From Nonomuraea deserti (GTDB lineage Bacteria; Actinomycetota; Actinomycetes; Streptosporangiales; Streptosporangiaceae), in assembly GCF_004348685.1 (NCBI RefSeq), contig NZ_SMKO01000048.1:1-52150 (forward strand): a stretch of DNA of 52,150 nucleotides, read 5' to 3'. A program made the translations under genes and the position numbers. The notes beneath the pieces were generated by a model, which saw nothing but the letters and a program-made list of their open reading frames with translations, ran no database searches and was not told the origin of the DNA. The number at the start of each line of letters is the position of its first letter. The first letter of the stretch is position 1. Shown piece after piece: positions 45,646-52,150 of this stretch.

Positions 45646-45808
45646 ATTTGGGCGACATTTGACCGATTGGCGATCCCCTGGGCGGATGGACGGGGCAAAG
45701 ACCCCATAGGTACGCCTAGTGCCATCGGGGGATCATTTGATCTACAACGTAAAGGCGCCCGGCGTCGTACGGTGGCGCTCGCTCCTGTACGGCCCCTTAT
45801 TACCGACC
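45646..45808. other. Intergenic region after the sugar ABC operon
   Basis: It has no convincing ORF. It contains the shared 15-mer at 45739 and short GC dyads. With the strong hairpin at 45809-45849 downstream, a short untranslated transcript starting near 45750 is possible but unsupported by any recognised RNA family. Confidence 0.35.
45739..45753. promoter_or_regulatory. GATCTACAACGTAAA motif, second copy
   Basis: This 15-mer differs at one base from the motif upstream of helY (11085-11099). Here it lies in the intergenic region 70 bases before a strong hairpin. TACAAC could be a -10 element. Confidence 0.4.
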
Positions 45809-45849
45809 GCGACGGCCGCCCGAGCCCTCAGAGGCCGGGCGGCCGTCGC
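45809..45849 (+). terminator. Strong hairpin terminator
   Basis: GCGACGGCCGCCCG pairs perfectly with CGGGCGGCCGTCGC (14 bases) around a 13-base loop that can itself close by GCC/GGC. It should end the sugar ABC transcript and insulate the arsR-like gene. Confidence 0.8.
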
Positions 45850-45868
45850 ATGTCCTGCCCGAGTCAAA

Positions 45869-45914
45869 CACCAACAGTTCTTCGCGAAGATGTCTTTGCG
45901 AAGAACTGTTGGTG
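45869..45914. promoter_or_regulatory. 46-bp nested palindrome, operator of the ArsR-like/MFS unit
   Basis: CACCAACAGTTCTTCGC and GCGAAGAACTGTTGGTG are perfect 17-base arms; inside them AAGA-TG-TCTT pairs as well, with one G/T mismatch between. The core GCGAAGA-TG-TCTTTGC is therefore a near-perfect operator. It can also be read as two 12-base palindromes, TCTTCGCGAAGA and TCTTTGCGAAGA, with centres 14 bases apart. TTTAAC follows at 45916 as a likely -10, and the ArsR-like start is 16 bases beyond the palindrome. Confidence 0.8.
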
Positions 45915-45929
45915 GTTTAACCTCTCCGC

Positions 45930-46511
45930 ATGACGCAACCCAGTGAGAGCGAGGTCGTCCTCGACACCAAGGGCCTGCGGGCCTTGGCCCACCCGGTCCG
46001 CGTGCAGCTTGTGGACCTGCTGCGACGGCACGGTCCCTCCACCGCCACCCGGCTGGCCGAGCGCCTCGGGGTGAACTCGGGCACGGCCAGCTACCACCTG
46101 CGCAGGCTCGGCGCAGCGGGATTTGTCGAGGAGGACGCCGAACGCGGCAACGCGCGCGAACGCTGGTGGCGATCGGTGCACCGCAACACGCGCCTGACCG
46201 GCGACGAGCTGGCCGAGCGGGAGCCGGAAGCGGTGCTGGCCTACATGCAGTCCGTCGCCGCCCTGTTCAACCTGCGCACCCAGCAGGCCCTCAACGAGAT
46301 GCAGACGATGCCGGGCGAGTGGCGTCGCGTGCTCGATCTCAGCTCCTTCGCGCTGCGGCTCACCACAGAGGAGGGCTGGCGGCTGCGCGAGGAGCTGGGC
46401 GAGGTCGTCGCGCGTTACCGGCGTGACGTGCCCGGCGAGCCCGCGCCAGAGGGCGCCGCGCGAGTCACGCTGATCGTGAAGGTCCTGCCCGAGCCGCCGG
46501 AGAGCACCTGA
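45930..46511 (+). CDS. ArsR-like winged-helix regulator (HTH_20)
   Basis: A 193-residue repressor. The winged HTH is LDTKGLRALAHPVRVQLVDL, LRRHGPSTATRLAERLGVNS, then GTASYHLRRLGAAGFVEEDA and ERGNARERWWRSVHRNTRLT. The remainder is helical with no metal-binding Cys, so it is not a metal sensor. ATG 45930 lies only 9 bases or so from the probable -10, suggesting leaderless mRNA. The stop overlaps the MFS gene (TGATG). This pair, with the palindrome upstream, is a standard self-regulated drug-efflux arrangement. Confidence 0.92.
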   Translation: MTQPSESEVVLDTKGLRALAHPVRVQLVDLLRRHGPSTATRLAERLGVNSGTASYHLRRLGAAGFVEEDAERGNARERWWRSVHRNTRLTGDELAEREPEAVLAYMQSVAALFNLRTQQALNEMQTMPGEWRRVLDLSSFALRLTTEEGWRLREELGEVVARYRRDVPGEPAPEGAARVTLIVKVLPEPPEST

Positions 46512-47785
46512 TGGGACCGCGCAGGTCCTTATGTCCGATGGCCGGGCTGCTCGCCGCCCTGACCGTGTCGCTGACAGGGACGCGGGTGTCGGCCATCGCG
46601 CTGCCCTGGTTCGTGCTGGAGACCACGGGCAGTGCGGCCCAGACGGGGCTGGTGGCGTTCGCGGAGATGGCACCGTATGTGCTGGCCAAGGCGCTGACCG
46701 GGCCGATGGTCGACCGAGGGCCGCGCCGGATCTCCTGGGTCACCGACGTGGTGAGCGCTTGTGGGGCCGGGGCGGTGGTCCTGCTGCACGGGCTCGGCCT
46801 GCTACCGCTCGGCGCACTGATCGTGCTGGTGGCGATGATCGGCGCGGTCCGGGGGCCCGGAGACCTGGCCAAGGAGGTCATGATCCCGGAGGCGGCCGAG
46901 CGGGGGCGGCTGCCGCTGGAGCGGGCCGCCGGGCTCATGGGCGTGACGGAACGCCTGGCGCAGACGGCCGGGCCCGCAGTCGGCGGTGCGGTCGTGGCGC
47001 TGGCCGGCGCGATGACGAGCTTGGTGGTCAGCGCCGTGTGTTTCGCGCTCGGCTCCATGGTCGTGGCGTGGGCGCTGCCGCGCGGAATGGGGCACCGCGC
47101 GCGGGCGCCGGAGGAGAAGGAGGGGTACTGGCGGCGTTTCGGCCAGGGCGTCACGTTCCTGCGTGGTGAGCCGCTGCTTCTCGCCGTCGCTGTCATGGTC
47201 GGCATCACCAATCTGCTCGACGCGGCCTTCAGCCAGGTGCTCGCGCCCGTGTGGGCCATGGAGTCCGGCCACGGCCCCGCGGCCCTGGGTCTGAACAGCG
47301 CCGTAATGGGGCTCACCGCGGTCTGCGGCAGCCTGGTCGCCGCGGCGGTCGCGCACCGTATGCGGCGCAGGCCGGTGTTTTTCCTCGCCTTCCTGATCGC
47401 CGGGCCGCCGAGGTTCCTCATCCTGGCCACCGACCTGCCGCTATGGGCGATCGTGACGGTGTTCGCGGTCGGCGGGTTCGCCAGCGGCTTCGTCAACCCC
47501 ATCCTGGGGGCGATCTCGTACGAGCGGGTGCCGCGGCCCCTGCTCGGCCGGGTGAACGCCCTGCAGACATCGTTGGCCTGGGCCGGAATCCCGCTGGGCG
47601 GTCTTCTGGGCGGGGTCGCGATTGCGGCGGCCGGGCTGGTGCCGGTGCTGCTGGCCTGCGGGTCCACCTACGGGTTCACCACCGGCCTGACGAGTCTGCG
47701 GCCCGAATGGCGGGAGATGGACCGGCTGTGCGGCCACGGGCCACCGGTCCTGCCGGTGGAGGAGGATGCCGGGGCGACGGGGTGA
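46511..47785 (+). CDS. MFS transporter (drug efflux type)
   Basis: A 424-residue major facilitator with 12 predicted helices in two halves. The first half has MAGLLAALTVSLTGTRVSAI then LPWFVLETTGSAAQTGLVAF, LTGPMVDRGPRRISWVTDVV (the motif A-like loop), and a long central loop (GMGHRARAPEEKEGYWRRFG). The second half includes MRRRPVFFLAFLIAG and GLLGGVAIAAAGLVPVLLAC. It shares one base with the regulator stop and should be co-repressed by it. The substrate is unknown; this MFS branch is often linked with antibiotic or dye export. Confidence 0.92.
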   Translation: MGPRRSLCPMAGLLAALTVSLTGTRVSAIALPWFVLETTGSAAQTGLVAFAEMAPYVLAKALTGPMVDRGPRRISWVTDVVSACGAGAVVLLHGLGLLPLGALIVLVAMIGAVRGPGDLAKEVMIPEAAERGRLPLERAAGLMGVTERLAQTAGPAVGGAVVALAGAMTSLVVSAVCFALGSMVVAWALPRGMGHRARAPEEKEGYWRRFGQGVTFLRGEPLLLAVAVMVGITNLLDAAFSQVLAPVWAMESGHGPAALGLNSAVMGLTAVCGSLVAAAVAHRMRRRPVFFLAFLIAGPPRFLILATDLPLWAIVTVFAVGGFASGFVNPILGAISYERVPRPLLGRVNALQTSLAWAGIPLGGLLGGVAIAAAGLVPVLLACGSTYGFTTGLTSLRPEWREMDRLCGHGPPVLPVEEDAGATG

Positions 47786-47811
47786 GGCCGGGAGACAATA
47801 CGCTGTCGGAT

Positions 47812-48432
47812 GTGCCTGCGCCGTACCTGACCATCACCACCACCGTCGAGCACGAGACCGAGGCGCGGCGTTCGCGGTTCATCTGCGCGCTGGCGCCGGC
47901 GCGCACGGTCGAGCAGGCGGCGGCCTTCATCGGCGAGCGCAGGCGGCGGCACCCGTCCGCCACCCACAACTGCACGGCCTACGTCATCGGTGAGCGCGTC
48001 CAGAAGGGCGACGACGACGGCGAGCCGGGCGGCACCGCGGGCACGCCCATGGTGCAGGCGCTGGTGGGCAGGGGGTTCAGCGACGTGGTGGCGGTGGTGA
48101 CCCGCTATTTCGGCGGCACCCTGCTGGGCGCGGGCGGGCTGGTGCGGGCCTACGGGTCGGCCGTGACCGAGACCCTGGACCGGGTCGAGCCGGTGCGGAT
48201 GGTGCCGGCCAAGCTGGTGCGCGTGGCGGTCGCGCACGACCAGGCCGGCCGGGTGGAGAACGACCTGCGCGCCTCCCGCCACACGGTGCGGGACGTGACG
48301 TACGCGGGCGAGGTCTGCTTCGCCGTCGCGGTGGGCGCCGACGAGGTGGCGGCGTTCACCGGCTGGGTGGCCGGGCTTACGGCCGGCCGGGCCCGCGTTT
48401 CGCCGGGCGAGGACCTCCACGTCCCCGAGTGA
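47812..48432 (+). CDS. YigZ/IMPACT family protein
   Basis: A 206-residue protein of the UPF0029/IMPACT family. It shows TITTTVEHETEARRSRFICA, the diagnostic HNCTAYVIG and DDGEPGGTAGTPMVQALVGR followed by VVAVVTRYFGGTLLGAGGLV and RAYGSAV. The C-terminal domain (about 135-206) is the YigZ ferredoxin-like part. The family's biochemical role is unresolved; the eukaryotic relative inhibits GCN2 activation. GTG 47812 has no close ribosome site; a TACGCT hexamer 12 bases upstream suggests leaderless mRNA. It converges on the isochorismate synthase gene, with a triple repeat between. Confidence 0.92.
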   Translation: MPAPYLTITTTVEHETEARRSRFICALAPARTVEQAAAFIGERRRRHPSATHNCTAYVIGERVQKGDDDGEPGGTAGTPMVQALVGRGFSDVVAVVTRYFGGTLLGAGGLVRAYGSAVTETLDRVEPVRMVPAKLVRVAVAHDQAGRVENDLRASRHTVRDVTYAGEVCFAVAVGADEVAAFTGWVAGLTAGRARVSPGEDLHVPE

Positions 48433-48538
48433 TCAGCCCTCGAGGGCGTCGGCGGAGGACCTCCGGTCCCGCGGTGATCAGCCCTCCAGGGCGTCGGGGA
48501 GGATCATCACGCCGGGAGCGGTCAGCCCTCCAGGGCGT
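48433..48538. repeat. Three ~44-bp-spaced repeats at the 3' end of the isochorismate synthase gene
   Basis: TCAGCCCTC(G/C)AGGGCGT occurs at 48433, 48478 and 48522 (spacing 45 and 44); partial similarity extends between units. The last copy is the real end of the gene on the minus strand (ALEG-stop); the other two copy it beyond the stop. Each carries GCCCT-NN-AGGGC, a short hairpin, and may add terminator function between the convergent genes. Confidence 0.8.
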
Positions 48539-49751
48539 ACTGCATGACGCGGAACTTCGCCTGGGCCTCGGCCAGCTCGGCGGCCGGGTCGGAGTCGCCC
48601 ATGATGCCGCCGCCGGCGAACAGGCGCGCCCGCCGCCCCTGCACCAGCCCCGAGCGCAGCGCGATGCCCCACTCGCCGTCGCCGTTGGCGTCGATCCACC
48701 CGACGGGGCCGGCGTAGCCCGCGCGGTCCATGCCCTCGAGCTCGCGGATGACCTCGATGGCGGTGCCGGTGGGGGTGCCCCCGACGGCCGCCGTCGGGTG
48801 CATGGCCGCGACCACGTCGAGCACCGACGCCCCGTCGGCCAGCCGGCCGGTGACGTGGCTGGCCAGGTGCTGGACGTTGGGCAGCATCAGCAGCTCGGGC
48901 TCGTCGGGCGTCATCAGCGCGGAGCACAGCGGCGCCAGCGTGTCGCGTACGGAGGCGATCGCGCACTCGTGCTCGTGGCGGTCCTTCGTCGAGGCGAACA
49001 GCGCGGCGCCCCTGGCGAGGTCGTCGGCGGGGCCGGTGCCGCGCGGGGTCGTGCCGGCCAGCACGAGCGACTCGATCTCCTGGCCCGTGCGCCGGATCAG
49101 CAGCTCGGGCGTGGCCCCCACCAGCCCCGCCACCGAGAACGTGTAGCACTCGGGGTAGCGCCGGGCCAGCCGGGTGAGCAGCAGCCGCACGTCGATGGGC
49201 CGTTCGGCGGTGGCGAGCAGGTCGCGGGCCAGCACCACCTTCTCCAGCTCTCCGTCGCGGATGCGTCGCGCGGCGCGGGCGACGACGTGCTCCCACTCGG
49301 GGGCGCTCAGGCTGCCGTCGCCGTAGCTGATGCGGCCGGGCTCGCGTACGGGGGAGAACGTCTCCAGCGGCGCCTCGCCGATCGTGGTGAGCCAGGCGTG
49401 ACCGTCGCGCCGGGCGAGCACGGCCCGGGGCACGACCAGGACGGAGCCGCGGGCGTCCTCGTCGAAGGTGAAGCTGCCGAAGGCGACGGGGCCCGAGGCG
49501 GGGGCGTGCACGGCGTCGTCGACGTGGGCGTCGCCGAGGACGGTGGCCAGCCACTGGCGGGCCCAGGCGAACCGGCCGGGACCGGGGGGCACGGCGACCC
49601 GAGCGGCCTCACCCCAGCCGACCAGGCCCTCGCCGTTTCTGACCCAGGCGTAAGGTGTCGTCCTGGGCAGGGAAGCCAGCAGGTCACCGGGGTCGCCGAC
49701 AGGGGTGGTGCGAACCGGTAGCGGGCGGGTTGTTCCGAGCGCGACACTCAC
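48522..49751 (-). CDS. menF: Isochorismate synthase (MenF/DhbC type)
   Basis: A 409-residue chorismate-using enzyme. The conserved half has SAPEWEHVVARAARRIRDGE, LEKVVLARDL, YPECYTFSVAGLVGATPELL, LAGTTPRGTG, KDRHEHECAIASVRDTLAPL, MHPTAAVGGTPTGTAIEVI and GWIDANGDGEWGIALRSGLV, which bind chorismate and Mg. It converts chorismate to isochorismate for menaquinone or for catechol siderophores. No siderophore genes adjoin, so menaquinone is favoured, weakly. GTG 49751 is chosen because upstream residues look non-coding. The 3' end lies in the triple repeat. Confidence 0.88.
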   Translation of the reverse strand: MSVALGTTRPLPVRTTPVGDPGDLLASLPRTTPYAWVRNGEGLVGWGEAARVAVPPGPGRFAWARQWLATVLGDAHVDDAVHAPASGPVAFGSFTFDEDARGSVLVVPRAVLARRDGHAWLTTIGEAPLETFSPVREPGRISYGDGSLSAPEWEHVVARAARRIRDGELEKVVLARDLLATAERPIDVRLLLTRLARRYPECYTFSVAGLVGATPELLIRRTGQEIESLVLAGTTPRGTGPADDLARGAALFASTKDRHEHECAIASVRDTLAPLCSALMTPDEPELLMLPNVQHLASHVTGRLADGASVLDVVAAMHPTAAVGGTPTGTAIEVIRELEGMDRAGYAGPVGWIDANGDGEWGIALRSGLVQGRRARLFAGGGIMGDSDPAAELAEAQAKFRVMQYALEG

Positions 49752-49969
49752 CCGAGACACTCTATGCGGGAACTGAACATGTTCGACTCGGACCCCCGTG
49801 AATGTGAGGTTACGGACATCGAACCCGGATATAACCGCACGCGCAGGGGCATCGGCCACACCTCGACCACCTGCGGACCTGTCAAGCGGCGATATGAAGT
49901 CGGTCCTGAAATGGCAGGCCTTGCCCTGACGCCATAGGACCATCGTGATCGGCTCCCTACCTTGGGGCC

Positions 49970-50809
49970 ATGATCGCTCGTCTGGGCTCCGCCTCCCTCG
50001 CCGCCGTGGTCGTCCTCTCCGGCTCCGGCACCGGCGCCGCGCGCGCCGCCGTCCAGCCCGTACCCGAGATCATGGCCGCGCTCGGCGACTCGATCTCCAC
50101 CGGGTTCAACGCCTGCGGCTGGTACGTCTCCTGCGCCTCGCGCTCCTGGTCGTCGGGCGACCACCGCGAGGTGTCCAGCCACTACCTGCGCCTGTCGCAC
50201 CTCTCTGGAACGCTCCACAAGCACAACCTCAACTTCGCCGCCCCCGGGTCGACCAGCGCCGACCTGCTCGGCCAGGTGAAGAAGGCGGTCGCGGCCAAGG
50301 CCGACTACGTGACGATCCTCATCGGCGCCCAGGACGCCTGCGTGCGCACCGAGCAGGCGATGACCCCCGTGTCGACCTACCGGGCCCGGTTGGACCGGGC
50401 GCTGGGGGAGCTGCGGGCGGGGATGCCCGACGCGAGGGTGCTCTTCGCCAGCATCCCCGACCTGCGGCGGTTGTGGCGCGTGGGCAAGGACAACCCGCTC
50501 GCCCGATCGTTCTGGACGCTGGGCCGCATCTGCCAGACGATGCTGGCCAGGCCCAAGTCGGTCAAGCGGGCCGACAAGGAGCGCAGGTCCAGGGTGCGGG
50601 AGCGGGTGATGGCCTACAACCGCGAGGCGGCCAGGGCGTGCGCCGCGTACGGGCCCGCCTGCCGCACCGACGGCGGCGCGGTGTTCTCCTTCCCCTTCAC
50701 CCTCGACCACGTCAGCAGGTGGGACTACTTCCACCCCAGCACGGCCGGGCAGCGGGTGCTGGCGGAGCAGACGTTCGAGCGCGGTTTCGACTGGCTCGAC
50801 CCGCGGTAG
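49970..50809 (+). CDS. Secreted SGNH/GDSL hydrolase
   Basis: A 279-residue exported esterase/lipase-fold enzyme. The signal peptide MIARLGSASLAAVVVLSGSG ends TGAARA. Block I is MAALGDSISTGFNACGWYVS (nucleophile Ser in GDS), the Gly block is NFAAPGSTSADL, block III is LIGAQDACV, and block V is DYFHPSTAGQ with the catalytic Asp and His. Block III normally reads G-x-N-D; here Asn is replaced by Gln. Four or more Cys in the mature chain could form disulfides. ATG 49970 follows CTTGGGGCC. It converges on the HNH gene, three bases apart. Confidence 0.9.
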   Translation: MIARLGSASLAAVVVLSGSGTGAARAAVQPVPEIMAALGDSISTGFNACGWYVSCASRSWSSGDHREVSSHYLRLSHLSGTLHKHNLNFAAPGSTSADLLGQVKKAVAAKADYVTILIGAQDACVRTEQAMTPVSTYRARLDRALGELRAGMPDARVLFASIPDLRRLWRVGKDNPLARSFWTLGRICQTMLARPKSVKRADKERRSRVRERVMAYNREAARACAAYGPACRTDGGAVFSFPFTLDHVSRWDYFHPSTAGQRVLAEQTFERGFDWLDPR

Positions 50810-50812
50810 CCG

Positions 50813-51526
50813 TCACCGGCACTGGGCCAGCATGGCCTTCTTGTCGGCGCGGGTGACGGGCAGGTCGTACTTGAGCGCCACCTGCGCGAAGCGGGTGACG
50901 TAGGCGCAGCGGATGACCCGGCGCGGCGGCAGCCAGCGCGACGGGCCCGAGGCGTCCTTGTCCTCGTTGGTGTCGCCGTCCACGGGCAGCAGGTTGAGCG
51001 GGTCGTTGGCGAAGTCGAGCCGCTTGGACATCGACCAGCGCGGCGCGCCCATGCGCCAGCCGTAGTTGAGCGGCACCACGTGGTCGACCTGCACCTCGTC
51101 GGCGCGGGACTTGCGCCAGTGGATGGTCCGGCCGGTGTAGGGGTCGGTCAGCTCCATGGAGACGACCTCGCAGCTGGAGCCCGCCCGGTAGGTCACGTCG
51201 CGGCCGTCGCGGGCCAGGAGGTCGTCACGGGTGCGGCAGCCGTTGCGCGCGTACGGCACCCCGGCGGCGTCGTCGGCCCAGTTCTCGCCGTACCTGGTGC
51301 GCCGGTATCCGGTGTTGGGGCCTTGCTTCGCCACGCGCAGGCGTCGGATGAGGGCGCGCGCGTGGGCCTTCTCGGCATCGGAGATGATGGGTGCCAGACC
51401 GGGCAGCGTCCCGCTGACGTTGCCCAGAGGGCCGGCCGCGGTGGCCGGTGTGGTCTTGGCGCTGTTGATGAGAGAAACGACGATGACGGCTCCTGTGAGG
51501 AAGGCGATCGCGTCCTTCGTGCTCAA
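50813..51526 (-). CDS. Secreted or anchored HNH-family nuclease (DUF1524/GmrSD-like)
   Basis: A 237-residue protein. An N-terminal hydrophobic helix (DAIAFLTGAVIVVSLINSAK) acts as signal or anchor. The nuclease region has VQVDHVVPLNYGWRMGAPRW, the conserved FANDPLNLLPVDGDTNEDKD and GPSRWLPPRRVIRCAYV, typical of actinobacterial exported HNH (DUF1524) proteins; His in DHVV is catalytic and the Asn and Lys positions support it. Start TTG 51526 is chosen for its strong ribosome site (ACGGAGGA) and because longer frames are implausible. Probably degrades external DNA; not shown. Confidence 0.85.
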   Translation of the reverse strand: MSTKDAIAFLTGAVIVVSLINSAKTTPATAAGPLGNVSGTLPGLAPIISDAEKAHARALIRRLRVAKQGPNTGYRRTRYGENWADDAAGVPYARNGCRTRDDLLARDGRDVTYRAGSSCEVVSMELTDPYTGRTIHWRKSRADEVQVDHVVPLNYGWRMGAPRWSMSKRLDFANDPLNLLPVDGDTNEDKDASGPSRWLPPRRVIRCAYVTRFAQVALKYDLPVTRADKKAMLAQCR

Positions 51527-51601
51527 CCGGTCCTCCGTGCGGCTCCCCAGGCTGTCTAGAGAGGTTCCCGGCATCCAGTGTGCCGACACGGGGAGTGTTT
51601 C

Positions 51602-52066
51602 GTGACTGAACGCCCGATCGATCCGGATGTCGATCTCCATGTTCCCGCACAGCGCGCCGAGGTGAGCGGCGGGGTGCTCGCGGTGATCGCGGCCGGCGGT
51701 GCGCTGGGAGCGCTGGGGCGGTACGGCGTGCAGACCGTCATGCCCGCCGGTCCTGCGGACTTCCCATGGGCGACGTTCTGGGTCAACGTGTCCGGCTGCC
51801 TGCTGATCGGGGTCCTCATGGTGGTGATCACCGAGGTGCGGCGGGCCCACCGGCTCGTGCGGCCCTTCCTGGGAGTGGGGGTGCTGGGCGGCTACACGAC
51901 GTTCTCGACGTACACGGACGGCGTACGGCAGGCGGTGGAGGCGGACGCGCCGGTGACGGGGCTGGCCTATCTGGTGGGCACCCCGCTGGCGGCGGTGGCG
52001 GCGGTGGCCGCGGGCATGTGGCTGACCAGGCGGTTCGCCGGCGTCACGCGGGCGGGGGCGAAATGA
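51602..52066 (+). CDS. crcB: Fluoride channel FluC/CrcB, first subunit
   Basis: A 154-residue four-helix protein that exports fluoride as a dual-topology or heterodimeric channel. Signature segments: LAVIAAGGALGALGRYGVQT, TFWVNVSGCLLIGVLMVVIT (channel Asn) and GVGVLGGYTTFSTYTDGVRQ (the Thr/Phe/Ser track). GTG 51602 has GGGGAG upstream; the N-terminal extension VTERPIDPDVDLHVPAQ is longer than usual. A second crcB-like start follows at 52125, matching the paired organisation seen in Gram-positives. Confidence 0.92.
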   Translation: MTERPIDPDVDLHVPAQRAEVSGGVLAVIAAGGALGALGRYGVQTVMPAGPADFPWATFWVNVSGCLLIGVLMVVITEVRRAHRLVRPFLGVGVLGGYTTFSTYTDGVRQAVEADAPVTGLAYLVGTPLAAVAAVAAGMWLTRRFAGVTRAGAK

Positions 52067-52124
52067 CAGCGGCGGTTGCCAGGCGGGCGGCGGTGGCGCA
52101 CGTGCGGCGAGGGGCCGGTGGGCG

Positions 52125-52150
52125 ATGACGGTGCTGCTGATCGTGCTGGG
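52125..52150 (+). CDS. Second FluC/CrcB subunit, 5' end only
   Basis: ATG 52125 opens MTVLLIVLG before the window ends, like the N-terminus of a CrcB paralogue. It overlaps, as CGATGAC, the end of a 21-codon frame starting ATG 52063, which itself overlaps the first crcB stop (ATGA). That minor frame may serve only to couple translation. Identity depends on position next to crcB. Confidence 0.5.

Noticed and set aside
45646..45850. tRNA or known small RNA before the hairpin at 45809
   Set aside because: No cloverleaf, no GTTC loop and no recognised RNA family pattern; only an untranslated stretch and a terminator can be supported.
48522..49751. Entry gene of a catechol siderophore cluster
   Set aside because: No DhbA/B/E-like or NRPS genes are nearby and there is no iron box upstream; only the distant siderophore-interacting protein is iron-linked.
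52063..52128. 21-codon frame between the two crcB genes as a protein
   Set aside because: It has Arg/Ala-rich composition and overlaps both neighbours; most likely only a coupling frame.

Overview
The window is about 72% GC with strong G/C third-position bias, frequent GTG and TTG starts, and many 4-base start/stop overlaps. It carries the actinobacterial pafB-pafC-tatA-tatC-helY block and an IdeR/DmdR1-type iron box. This points to a filamentous actinomycete, probably of the Streptosporangiales (Nonomuraea-like); the genus is inference. No rRNA, tRNA, CRISPR array, phage or transposase was recognised.

Layout. 1-5.7 kb: a partial DUF6223-type membrane protein, an array of GACGTC palindromes spaced two helical turns apart, a histidine kinase/response regulator pair, a MarR regulator with a Cys-rich tail, a double-FKBP lipoprotein, a Cys-containing HTH regulator and a DUF3291 protein. 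5.7-13.9 kb: conserved housekeeping block DUF3866 / pafB-pafC-small membrane protein-tatA-tatC-lipid kinase-helY. 14.0-17.3 kb: a GC-poor leader region, a 39-residue Arg/Trp/Cys peptide gene, an ABC exporter and a TetR regulator. 17.4-20.4 kb: a STAS protein, a repeat-containing membrane protein and a siderophore-interacting protein under an iron box.

20.6-33.4 kb is the most coherent accessory system. A nine-gene minus-strand operon, each gene overlapping or abutting the next, encodes a GH127 beta-L-arabinofuranosidase with its full catalytic set, an Opp/Dpp-type peptide ABC importer (five genes), a prolyl-aminopeptidase-like hydrolase, an Xaa-Pro-type M24 peptidase and a DHDPS-superfamily lyase. 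A GH36 alpha-galactosidase gene converges on it. Beta-L-arabinofuranose on hydroxyproline, alpha-galactose on serine and Pro/Hyp-rich peptide are the components of plant extensins. I infer a pathway that imports extensin-type glycopeptides and dismantles them in the cytoplasm, ending in hydroxyproline catabolism.

33.5-37.9 kb: two tandem small secreted disulfide proteins, a P-loop kinase, a GntR/UTRA regulator, an inositol-monophosphatase-like enzyme, a HAD hydrolase and a GntR/FCD regulator. 38.0-41.7 kb: class III CoA-transferase, CoA-ester lyase, a TRAP large permease and a small membrane partner, probably a hydroxy-dicarboxylate uptake and cleavage pathway. 41.8-45.6 kb: TetR regulator, a probable gene remnant behind a palindromic operator, and a three-gene sugar ABC importer. 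45.7-52.15 kb: an ArsR-like regulator with MFS exporter under a 46-base nested palindrome, YigZ, isochorismate synthase, a secreted SGNH hydrolase, a secreted HNH protein and a tandem pair of fluoride channels (the second cut by the window end).

A recurring oddity is short tandem duplication that copies the 3' end of a gene together with its stop codon (about 14.0, 19.4, 41.7 and 48.5 kb).
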